7,191 bases of DNA from Planctomycetota bacterium (GTDB lineage: Bacteria; Planctomycetota; Planctomycetia; Pirellulales; Thermoguttaceae). The stretch covers positions 1 to 7,191 of the forward strand of contig JAEWUR010000539.1 of the NCBI GenBank assembly GCA_023397045.1. The letters run 5' to 3'. Below the pieces are notes generated by a model. The model was not told the origin of the DNA and searched no databases. It saw only the letters and a list, made by a program, of their open reading frames with translations. Below are positions 1 through 6,567 of this stretch, in pieces; the first letter of the stretch is position 1, and the number at the start of each line of letters is the position of its first letter. Made by a program: the position numbers and the translations under genes.

Positions 1-1083
1 CAACTTCGCCGTGCGATGGGCGCATGGCGACGGCCAGGCGTAATCGATCGGTTCCGCCAAAAATTGTTGGACGGGATGAAGAACTATGGGCTGGAAGGCG
101 AGTTTGCCGAACAAGTGTTTCAACAGATCCGCGGCTTTGGCGAATACGGCTTTCCGGAGTCGCATGCCGCGAGTTTCGCGCTGCTGGTCTACGTCTCGGC
201 ATGGCTGAAGCATTACTACCCGGCCGAGTTCACGGCGGCCATCATCAACAGCCAGCCGATGGGTTTTTATGCTCCGGCGCAGCTCGTCCGAAACGCGCGC
301 CAACATCACGTCGAGGTTCGCGCGGTGGATGTCAACCATAGCGCGTGGGACTGCACCATCGAAGAAAGCGCCGTCCGACTCGGCTTCCGCATGATCGTCG
401 GGCTGCACGAAGCGTCGGCCGACGCGATTGCAGTTGCGAGGGCGTCGGGGTCGTTTTTGTCGATCGACGATTTTCGTCGGCGAACGCAACTCGGCCAAGG
501 CCAGATGACGGCCCTTGCCGACGCCGATGCGTTCGGCAGCCTGAACCACGCCCGTCGCGAGGCGCTCTGGAACGCCATGACGACCGAACGGAGGCCGCGA
601 CAGCGAACGCTCTTCGACACCCTCGAATTGGAAGACGAGGTGGCCGTCAACCTGCCGCCGATGAACGCCGAGGAGGAGGTCTATGCCGATTATCGCACGA
701 CGGGCTTGTCGCTGCGGTCGCATCCGTTGGCGTTTTACCGCGACAAGCTCGCGTCGCTGGGCGTTGTTTCAGCGGACGACCTTTCGCGGCTCCCGGATGG
801 TGCGAAGGTCAAGGTGGCCGGACTGGTCCTCTTGCGCCAGCGTCCCGGCACCGCCAAGGGAATCACGTTTGTCACGATCGAGGACGAAACCGGCGCAGCC
901 AACCTCGTCGTACACCATAAAACGTGGGAACGATTTCGCCGGATTGCACGGCATTCCAACGTCTGGATCGTCCACGGCCACGTCCAAACGAAAGACTCGG
1001 TCATCCATGTCGTCGTTCGTCGCGTGGAGGACCTGGCCGGCCGTCTGACCTTGGCGCCCGTCAAATCGAGGGATTTTCGATGA
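1..1083 (+). CDS. dnaE2: Error-prone DNA polymerase DnaE2/ImuC, C-terminal part (5' truncated by window edge)
   Basis: This is the alpha-subunit-like translesion polymerase that works with ImuA and ImuB in SOS-induced mutagenesis in the cytoplasm. The frame is open from base 1, so the ATG at base 16 is not the true start. 360 residues are visible of a family that is usually about 1,000-1,100 long. The first 90 or so residues carry the highly conserved segment with FGEYGFPESHAASFALLVY and the later NSQPMGFY, which distinguish the DnaE family and fit DnaE2 closely. Residues about 120-182 look like the helix-hairpin-helix region. Residues about 268-345 form the OB-fold domain (VKVAGLVLLRQRPGTAKG, then ITFVTIEDETG). 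The protein ends in the DnaE2-like KSRDFR. It is usually the last gene of an imuA-imuB-dnaE2 cassette, so those genes may lie to the left, outside the window. No LexA site can be judged because the promoter is not included. Confidence 0.95.
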   Translation, partial: QLRRAMGAWRRPGVIDRFRQKLLDGMKNYGLEGEFAEQVFQQIRGFGEYGFPESHAASFALLVYVSAWLKHYYPAEFTAAIINSQPMGFYAPAQLVRNARQHHVEVRAVDVNHSAWDCTIEESAVRLGFRMIVGLHEASADAIAVARASGSFLSIDDFRRRTQLGQGQMTALADADAFGSLNHARREALWNAMTTERRPRQRTLFDTLELEDEVAVNLPPMNAEEEVYADYRTTGLSLRSHPLAFYRDKLASLGVVSADDLSRLPDGAKVKVAGLVLLRQRPGTAKGITFVTIEDETGAANLVVHHKTWERFRRIARHSNVWIVHGHVQTKDSVIHVVVRRVEDLAGRLTLAPVKSRDFR

Positions 1084-1093
1084 AATCCGCCAC

Positions 1094-2512
1094 TCAGAAC
1101 GAGGCGATGATCTCGTCGAGCTTGGCCTTTCGGTCGGGCGGTAACGCGGCGACTTCATGCTGCCCAAGTCGGCGGACTCGCTCGCGTGCCAGTTGATACG
1201 TGTCCTTCGCGCCTTGCGATTCCCAGGTCGCGCGATTCCCGCGAACCGCCAGACGCGGCTGGACGTATTCCTTCGACCGCAGCCAGCGCAGCGTGTGATC
1301 GGCCATCAAATAACCCTCGCCGCGAGGTCCGATCTGTTTGATCAGGTCGGCGGCGATCGTGTCGTCGCTGACTTCGATGCCGTTGAACATCCGCAAGGCC
1401 ATCGCCGAAATCTCCTCGTCCATCAGCAGTTGCTCGTGGCTGCAGGTCATTCCGGTGGCGAACATGCCGCAGTTGACGATCAGATCGTTGCCCGCCGCGA
1501 TCGCGCAGAATTGGCTGAGCGTTTTCTCCCACGCATTCTGCTCATCATGCGAGTGGTTGTCCGAGTTGGGGGCCGTCGTATGGCACGGCACGCCGTAGAA
1601 GTGGGCCATCTGCGCACCGGCGATGCGGCAGAGCGTCGTCTCGGTCGAACCGACCAATGCAGCGGCCGCCCGCATGTCAAACGTCGTCCACGAATTCGCA
1701 TAGAGGAACTTGGTTCCGCGTCGCAGAAGCTGGATCATTACAAGACCGGACAGGCACTCGGCGTTGTTCATCGTGACCAAACCGGCCAGCGTGAACGGCG
1801 CGGTGAATCCCGCGATCGGCTCCGGCAGAATCGCGATCGGCACGCCGGTCGGCGTCGAGTCCATGATGGCCTCGCAGACGCCGTGTTCCCAGTAGAGCGG
1901 GCTGGTCGGCGACAGCTGCGTGATGCCGTAGGCTTCGTTCTGCAAATCGCCTTGGTACGCTGCGCCCACCAGATCGATGCACGCCCGGTTGGCCCTGCAA
2001 TTGTCGGTCGAGAAGTAGATCGGCTTCGTGCTGTTCTCGATGACCGCGCGAACGGCGCACGGCAGCGTCGCCTTGGGATTCGGCACGTCTTGCGGCATCA
2101 CCGGAATGCCGATCATGTCGATGCACTCGAGTTGCTGGCACAGTCGGGCGAATTGCTCGACGTCGGCCACGGTCGATGGCCGCGTTTGACCGGTTTCGGA
2201 ATCGAGCCAGAAGACCGCATTGTGCCCGGCCGCGATTTTCGGCTTCCGATCGCCAAGAACAAAAGCCGGTTTGCCCTCGCGATCGAACACCTCGAACGTC
2301 TTTGGCGTCGCCGCCACGGCGTCGTCGATGGCCGCGCGACTGAAACGCACGACCTGATTCGCTTCGTCCGTTTCCAGACCTTGCTCCTTGAGAAACTGGA
2401 GCATCGGCGGGTAAAGAATTTTGACGCCGGCCGAGGCGAGGATGTCGAGGGTCGCCTCGTGGATCTTCTGAATATCCGCGTCGGAAAGAACGGTCAATCG
2501 GTTAAGTTGCAT
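1094..2512 (-). CDS. MttB-family (trimethylamine/quaternary amine) methyltransferase, non-pyrrolysine type
   Basis: 472 residues, close to the family's usual 470-500. MttB-family enzymes transfer a methyl group from a methylated amine to the cobalt of a corrinoid protein. Visible family signatures are the N-terminal IHEATLDILASAGV (residues 17-30), APFTLAGLVTMNNAECLSG (238-256), FDMRAAAALVGSTETTL (278-294), AHFYGVPCHT (303-312), LLMDEEISAM (362-371) and GYLMADHTLRWLRS (400-413). The reading frame contains no amber codon, so this is not the pyrrolysine-dependent archaeal trimethylamine enzyme. It belongs with the pyrrolysine-less relatives, whose characterised members (MtgB and others) act on glycine betaine, proline betaine, carnitine or similar quaternary amines; which one applies here cannot be read from the sequence. 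It is the last gene of the minus-strand cluster behind a URO-D-like gene, and it converges on dnaE2 with a 10-base gap. The ATG at 2512 opens directly into conserved sequence. The ribosome binding site is weak (GGA about 11 bases upstream). Confidence 0.9.
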   Translation of the reverse strand: MQLNRLTVLSDADIQKIHEATLDILASAGVKILYPPMLQFLKEQGLETDEANQVVRFSRAAIDDAVAATPKTFEVFDREGKPAFVLGDRKPKIAAGHNAVFWLDSETGQTRPSTVADVEQFARLCQQLECIDMIGIPVMPQDVPNPKATLPCAVRAVIENSTKPIYFSTDNCRANRACIDLVGAAYQGDLQNEAYGITQLSPTSPLYWEHGVCEAIMDSTPTGVPIAILPEPIAGFTAPFTLAGLVTMNNAECLSGLVMIQLLRRGTKFLYANSWTTFDMRAAAALVGSTETTLCRIAGAQMAHFYGVPCHTTAPNSDNHSHDEQNAWEKTLSQFCAIAAGNDLIVNCGMFATGMTCSHEQLLMDEEISAMALRMFNGIEVSDDTIAADLIKQIGPRGEGYLMADHTLRWLRSKEYVQPRLAVRGNRATWESQGAKDTYQLARERVRRLGQHEVAALPPDRKAKLDEIIASF

Positions 2513-2660
2513 CGCGAAGTTTCCAAAAAAGTTAAATTACGAGAAATACTAATACATTTTTCAGGGAATGACGGCGAAGATGGCAATGCGGCAGTCTCAA
2601 TCTGTGTTGATCGAAATCGGAGCGATCCCTCGCGGCGGCGTCGGAAACGCGTCGTGAAAT
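2513..2660 (-). promoter_or_regulatory. 148-base gap with AT-rich leader before the MttB-family gene
   Basis: This non-coding spacer lies between the stop of the URO-D-like gene and the start of the MttB-family gene. The half nearest MttB (about 2519-2565) is strikingly AT-rich against the GC-rich surroundings, with runs of T and A on the coding strand. That fits an internal promoter or an unstructured translation-initiation leader. Hexamers resembling a -10 box (TATTAG, TAATTT on the minus strand) are present, but no convincing -35 partner sits at the right distance, so no specific promoter is assigned. No strong hairpin or terminator was seen after the URO-D-like stop. Confidence 0.3.
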
Positions 2661-3809
2661 TCATTGACGTTCATCCCACCCCCAGTCCATCCGTTTGGCA
2701 TATTCGTCGGCGATCCGTCTCATTTGACGATACACCGCCGCGGGATCGGAGGATACGGAAACGGTCAGGTGCGGCACGACGATCACGTCGGGCGTCATCA
2801 GTTCCATGATTTCGCGATACGCGTTGATTGCCTCTTGCGGGTCGGCCGGAAAGTCGCCGAGATAGACGAGAGCCTTCTTCCTCAACGACTTCTTCATCCG
2901 CGGCAGGTCGACCTTGCTGAACCGATAGCTCAGATCGATCGCTCCGATGGCCGGGCTATGGGTCAGATAGCCTTCCAGACAGGGATTGGGACCGCAATTA
3001 TGCAATCCGCCGCCGCCGTAGCGTTGGAAGATGCGATCGTGAAACGGCCGGCTGAATCGCTGATAGGCGTTCGGCGAAATGTTCGCGCTGATGTCGTCGG
3101 AAACGTGGCCTTTGCGACCTTCAGGAAACCAATATTCGGGAAAATCGGTCGTCGTGATCCGTTCCTCTCCACCGGCGGCGTCGATCTGAACGGCGATGGT
3201 CGCGACCAAGAGTTCCTGGATCTTGCCCAAAAGGCATTCGAGCGCCTCGGGATTCTCGTACATCGAGGTGTAGAGCGTGTTGCTTCCCAGGAGATCGGAC
3301 GCGACGTTCAAACCGCCGGCCATGTCCAGTAGCGAAACGCTGACAAGCCCTTCGCCGGAGGTCGCAAATTGCCGAATACGCCGAATTCCTTCGGCCAACT
3401 GGCCGGCGTCGGGCGGCGGCACCGGCAGATCGAACGCCTCCTCCAATCTCTTCAACGGCGGGTTTTTCACGCCGCACGTCTGGTTCGGATCATCACCCCA
3501 GAAGAGTTCGGCGCCAAAGGCCGTGGCCAGACAAGAGCAGCCGACATCGGGCCGAATGGCCGGAACCAGATCATTCTGAGGGACGTGTTTCCACGTCATT
3601 GCCAAGGCCGCTACGGATTCTTCCCACTGCTTGTCGCCGTCGAAAAACTGTTCTTGAATGGAATATCGTGGCGCGGGACTTGCAACGCTGATGTAGACCG
3701 GCACGTGGTCGAGCGGTTTGCCTGCCCAAAGGTCGCGAACGAGCTGTTTGCGCCGCTCGATCTCGTCCCGATCGAATTGGATTGCTTGGATAGAAACGTG
3801 CTCACTCAT
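2661..3809 (-). CDS. URO-D-fold corrinoid methyltransferase-like protein (uroporphyrinogen decarboxylase family)
   Basis: 382 residues from the ATG at 3809. The protein belongs to the URO-D superfamily, which includes heme-pathway HemE and the zinc-dependent methyltransferases MtaA, MtbA and CmuA that act on methyl-corrinoid. The HemE N-terminal signature with its RQAGR motif is absent; the equivalent region reads KPLDHVPVYISVASPAP (31-47), so HemE is unlikely. The GGGGLHNCG stretch (266-273) contains H270 and C272, matching the H-x-C zinc pair of MtaA/MtbA. The C-terminal cysteine that normally completes that site is not evident: the corresponding stretch is VVPHLTVSVSSDP (344-356). Other cysteines are C91, C93, C112 and C277. 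An upstream ATG at 3827 would add six residues but has no ribosome binding site, whereas 3809 has AGGAG seven bases upstream. The start overlaps the transporter stop, so the two are probably translated together. A methyl-transfer role with the downstream MttB protein is inference; the family call is firm. Confidence 0.82.
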   Translation of the reverse strand: MSEHVSIQAIQFDRDEIERRKQLVRDLWAGKPLDHVPVYISVASPAPRYSIQEQFFDGDKQWEESVAALAMTWKHVPQNDLVPAIRPDVGCSCLATAFGAELFWGDDPNQTCGVKNPPLKRLEEAFDLPVPPPDAGQLAEGIRRIRQFATSGEGLVSVSLLDMAGGLNVASDLLGSNTLYTSMYENPEALECLLGKIQELLVATIAVQIDAAGGEERITTTDFPEYWFPEGRKGHVSDDISANISPNAYQRFSRPFHDRIFQRYGGGGLHNCGPNPCLEGYLTHSPAIGAIDLSYRFSKVDLPRMKKSLRKKALVYLGDFPADPQEAINAYREIMELMTPDVIVVPHLTVSVSSDPAAVYRQMRRIADEYAKRMDWGWDERQ

Positions 3810-4860
3810 GAATCGACTCCTGGCCATCGAGCATTTCGGGAAGCAGCGTCTCCGGCTGCTCTTCGGATGACGCGTTGTAGCTGATCAGCACAATGCCGAT
3901 CAAGGTCAGCACGACTCCCGCGAGAAATTCCCATCGGGCAGGTTCGCTGAACAGCAGAATGCCGGCAACCACCGTCAGCGCGGTCGTCAGTGCATTGTTG
4001 ATCACATTGACGCGCACGACCGTCGTCAGTTGCAGTGCCTTGGCGATCAAAAGGAACGCCAACAGGTTGAACACGCCGGTCGCCAGCATGACGAGGAAAT
4101 CGCGCGGCGACGTGGCGAGCATTCCGCCGATGCCCAGTCGCGTGATGGCCCAAGGGCCGAGAAAGAGGATGCCCATGCAGTTGATGAAAAAGACGATCGC
4201 CTCGGGCGAGGCGCTTTCGGCGGCCGTTTTCCGCATTCCCACGGTCAGCAGCGCAAACGCCACGCCGGAAAAGCAGGCGGCCGAAATTCCCAACATCGCC
4301 CAGAACCATCGGGAAGAAGCCGGGTCTTCGGTCGACGGCGTGGCTGGAGTGATTGTGCCGGCATCGCCAGACGCCGATTCGACGACGGTCGACTCGGTGG
4401 CCGGGATGGCCTCGTTGGCCGACTCGGCGCCGCTGCTTAATGGATAGAGGGAAACCGTGATCAGAACGATGGCCACGACCGCCTGCCACGAGACCTTTTC
4501 ACCGAGAATCAACAGCCCAAGGATCGCGCTGGCGGCGAGCATGACGCCCATTTGCAGCGGATTGCCGACGCTCAGCCCAATCTGGCCCAGCGACCATTGA
4601 TAGGATGTTCCGCCCAACTGTGTGACCGCGCCGAGGGCCATCAGAATGGCCGCGATGCCCAACGGCGGCCAGGCGGGCCGGCCTCGCACCGACCTGAACG
4701 TCAAATAGACTCCGAATACCACGGTGCTGACCGACGCCTGCACGCAGTTGACCCAAACTGGATCGCAATTCTCGGAGAGTTCGCGCTGACAGATGCCCAT
4801 CAACGTGTAGAAGACGGCCGAGAGAATGCAATAGAGCGTGCCGAGGGCGGTCGAAGTCAT
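3802..4860 (-). CDS. EamA/DMT-superfamily membrane transporter
   Basis: 352 residues, with about ten hydrophobic segments in two halves. The first half covers roughly residues 6-141 and the second roughly 186-328. Each half ends with the EamA-type pattern of a short loop with an acidic residue followed by a long helix: LILGEKVSWQAVVAIVLI (117-134) and LLFSEPARWEFLAGVVL (302-318). DMT carriers are inner-membrane proteins that move small metabolites; members serve amino acids, amines, nucleotide sugars and other substrates, so the fold alone does not give the cargo. The halves are joined by an unusually long Ser/Thr/Glu/Ala-rich linker (about 143-184), where relatives have a short loop. It is the first gene of the minus-strand cluster and its stop overlaps the URO-D-like start by eight bases (ATGAGTGA). 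This suggests it carries the substrate or a product of the methyltransferases, which is inference. The ATG at 4860 has only a weak AGG about ten bases upstream, but later starts would remove the first membrane helix. Confidence 0.85.
   Translation of the reverse strand: MTSTALGTLYCILSAVFYTLMGICQRELSENCDPVWVNCVQASVSTVVFGVYLTFRSVRGRPAWPPLGIAAILMALGAVTQLGGTSYQWSLGQIGLSVGNPLQMGVMLAASAILGLLILGEKVSWQAVVAIVLITVSLYPLSSGAESANEAIPATESTVVESASGDAGTITPATPSTEDPASSRWFWAMLGISAACFSGVAFALLTVGMRKTAAESASPEAIVFFINCMGILFLGPWAITRLGIGGMLATSPRDFLVMLATGVFNLLAFLLIAKALQLTTVVRVNVINNALTTALTVVAGILLFSEPARWEFLAGVVLTLIGIVLISYNASSEEQPETLLPEMLDGQESIHE
3817..3821 (-). promoter_or_regulatory. Ribosome binding site fixing the URO-D-like start at 3809
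   Basis: On the minus strand AGGAG lies seven bases before the ATG at 3809 and inside the end of the transporter gene. The alternative in-frame ATG at 3827 has no comparable site. This decides the start and supports translational coupling. Confidence 0.65.
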
Positions 4861-5147
4861 CGAAGAAAGCCTGCGATTCTGGCCATGACACAGCGTGTCG
4901 GTTCATTGCCACGATAAAAGCCCGTTCATCCTATTGCACCGGCGTCCGTGCCGTCCATGCAGTCTTAGCTCGGGCGGTTTTGTTTTGCGTCATTCTTGTT
5001 CGAAAACGCGCGTTCCGCAAGCGTCGCCTCGGCAAGGGGTGGTGGGCGAACGTGCCGTGCGGCGAGGACTGTCGAACCGTCGATGGCAGAGGCACTTGCA
5101 GCCATTGACGTGAGGCCGGCATTTGTTCGGAATGCGCCGGCCGGGGG
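4861..5147. other. 287-base intergenic region
   Basis: This is the only sizeable gap between the two minus-strand groups. It should hold the end of the lipoprotein transcript and the promoter of the transporter cluster. Apart from the inverted repeat at its right end I see no feature that stands up. Short open frames cross it on both strands, but they have arginine/proline-rich compositions typical of chance frames in GC-rich DNA. No clear -35/-10 pair for the transporter gene was found. Confidence 0.5.
5114..5142 (-). terminator. GC-rich inverted repeat just past the lipoprotein stop, possible terminator
   Basis: GGCCGGC at 5114-5120 pairs with GCCGGCC at 5136-5142. The stem can extend inward by an ATT/AAT pairing if a two-base GC bulge is allowed. 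It begins five bases after the lipoprotein stop codon (5148-5150) in the direction of transcription. No run of T follows on the minus strand, so it is not a textbook intrinsic terminator. It may act as an RNA 3'-end stabiliser or a U-tract-less terminator. Confidence 0.4.
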
Positions 5148-5543
5148 CTATTTGCCTGTCAGCGCGATGTCGAAACGATTGGACCCGGCGGTCACTTCGC
5201 AACGCAAGTCGGAAGTCTTCGGATTCCCGTAGCGGGTCGGGGTGAGCAGCTTTCCGTCGGGCGGCGGTCCCGTCGTGGCCACAACGGTGACGACATATTC
5301 GCCCAGAACGAGTCCCTGATCGGTCCCCGAACGAACGGCATAGCTGCCGTCTTTGTCGATCGATCCGTAGGCCGTGGCCCCTTCACCGGTTGGATGAAAC
5401 ACAACCGTGCCGACCGGCAGCGGCGTGCCATCCATCGTAACCGTTCCCGACACCTGGGCCGGGTGCTTGCCGCCGCAACCGGTCAGCAACAGGCCGAACA
5501 GTGCGATTTCGATCAGATAAGCATTTCTAATACGACACTTCAT
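5148..5543 (-). CDS. Small lipoprotein with carboxypeptidase regulatory-like (beta-sandwich) domain
   Basis: 131 residues. The N-terminus has a hydrophobic stretch (about 9-20) ending in the lipobox LLTGC, with C23 as the lipidated residue, so it is exported and membrane anchored. The mature part resembles the carboxypeptidase regulatory-like fold seen in many planctomycete lipoproteins: VSGTVTMDGTPLPVGTVVFHP (residues about 31-51), then a GSYAV strand and a GEYVVTVVA strand. No catalytic residues are apparent, and its biological role is unknown. The start at 5543 has GGAG eight bases upstream (5552-5555) and lies 20 bases after the DUF1559 stop, so the two are probably co-transcribed. Small lipoproteins of this kind often sit directly behind DUF1559 genes in planctomycetes. 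Confidence 0.85.
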   Translation of the reverse strand: MKCRIRNAYLIEIALFGLLLTGCGGKHPAQVSGTVTMDGTPLPVGTVVFHPTGEGATAYGSIDKDGSYAVRSGTDQGLVLGEYVVTVVATTGPPPDGKLLTPTRYGNPKTSDLRCEVTAGSNRFDIALTGK

Positions 5544-5563
5544 CGATCACGCTCCGTCCGTTT

Positions 5564-6538
5564 CTATGGCAACTGCATGGGCTCGCCGCGCGATTTCGAA
5601 CTCAGACCGCGGTAGAGCCGGCCGTCAATATTCTGGCTGACGAACTGGACCGAGCCGTCGGCCATTGAGAAATGCGCCCCGCCGGGATGCCGGCTACGAA
5701 AACCGGCCGAATCCTGCCATTCCAACGGCCGCGGCGGTTCGGGGAAGTAGTTCAACGGCGGATTGCAGCTTACGGCGTCCCAGTTGCCGTAATAGGCGGC
5801 CGAGCCCCCGTCATACTCCGGAATGTCCTCGCCGATCAAAAACGTGTTGCTGGTTCCGTCGGTCACGTCGGCGATTCGAACGCCGCCGTCCCAATACGTC
5901 TCGCGCGAAAGGATGCCGGGGCAACGTCCGACGCCGTGACAGTCGGGCACGGCGCCGCTCCCGCTGTCGTTGAATTGAAAGGAACTGCTGCTGCCGCCGT
6001 GCGTCGGGTCGCCGTTGCAGCCCTTGTAGCTCGTTTGGGCCATCTCGATTCCCGACAGTCCGAACATCGACTCGTTGCGCAACTGCTGGTCCGAGGTTTT
6101 TTGGACCGAAGGGTCGGAGGGGCACTCGAGCACCGAAAGTCGCTGCCGCAACGCATCGCGGCACGCCGGATCGAGGATGCCGCTGCTATAGGTGCTGGAC
6201 ACGCCGGCCCTCAGACTGCTTCGGAACGCCGGCGCGAATTGATCGTACAACGACTGCTGCTCCAAATGGGGCAATACTCGAACGATCCAACTCACCGCAG
6301 ACGAGGATCCGCGAACATTGTAAGGCGATGAACTCGGAGGGTACATCTCGAACGCGGACACGTAATTCATCGCGGCCAGTCCGAGTTGCCGCATATTGTT
6401 GCGGCACTGCATCGCGCGGGCGGCCTCCCGGGCAGCCTGGACCGCCGGCAGCAGCAGCGCGATCAAAATGCCGATGATCGTGATCACGACCAAAAGCTCG
6501 ACCAACGTAAACGCGGTTTTTTTCGATGGGTATTTCAT
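5564..6538 (-). CDS. DUF1559 domain protein with prepilin-type N-terminal methylation signal
   Basis: 324 residues from the ATG at 6538. A short basic leader (KYPSKKTA) is followed by FTLVELLVVITIIGILIAL (residues 10-28), the type IV prepilin/pseudopilin signal. Cleavage is expected before F10, and E14 is the usual +5 glutamate; alanine rather than glycine stands at -1, which is common in planctomycetes. The helix runs into LLPAVQAAREAARAMQC, the family hallmark. DUF1559 landmarks further on are DGTSNT (227-232) with GE shortly after, and the C-terminal H-PGG-AHF-MADGSV motif (284-297). The family is massively expanded in planctomycetes and is thought to be exported or pilus-like, but no activity is established. 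An ATG at 6556 would add six residues and has an AGG eight bases upstream; 6538 has GGGA seven bases upstream and gives a more usual leader length. The choice is not certain. The gene sits between a PEP-CTERM gene and a lipoprotein gene. Confidence 0.9.
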   Translation of the reverse strand: MKYPSKKTAFTLVELLVVITIIGILIALLLPAVQAAREAARAMQCRNNMRQLGLAAMNYVSAFEMYPPSSSPYNVRGSSSAVSWIVRVLPHLEQQSLYDQFAPAFRSSLRAGVSSTYSSGILDPACRDALRQRLSVLECPSDPSVQKTSDQQLRNESMFGLSGIEMAQTSYKGCNGDPTHGGSSSSFQFNDSGSGAVPDCHGVGRCPGILSRETYWDGGVRIADVTDGTSNTFLIGEDIPEYDGGSAAYYGNWDAVSCNPPLNYFPEPPRPLEWQDSAGFRSRHPGGAHFSMADGSVQFVSQNIDGRLYRGLSSKSRGEPMQLP

Positions 6539-6567
6539 TGCATTATCCCAATACATCTATCTTACCT

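Noticed and set aside
16..1083. ATG at base 16 as the start of the polymerase
   Set aside because: The frame is open from base 1 and the first residues (LRRAMGAWRR) already match the interior of DnaE2.
1157..2809. 550-codon open frame on the plus strand, opposite the MttB-family gene
   Set aside because: It lies entirely antisense to a well-supported gene and beyond it, its composition is Arg/His/Val-rich without family signatures, and long antisense frames are expected in GC-rich coding DNA.
2664..3332. 222-codon plus-strand frame opposite the URO-D-like gene
   Set aside because: Antisense shadow of a conserved gene with no recognisable domain.
2661..3809. Annotation as uroporphyrinogen decarboxylase HemE (heme synthesis)
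   Set aside because: The HemE N-terminal RQAGR signature is absent and an H-x-C pair typical of the methyltransferase branch is present.
4996..5232. Small plus-strand frame in the intergenic region
   Set aside because: It runs into the opposite strand of the lipoprotein gene, has no ribosome binding site and shows no domain; nothing separates it from chance.
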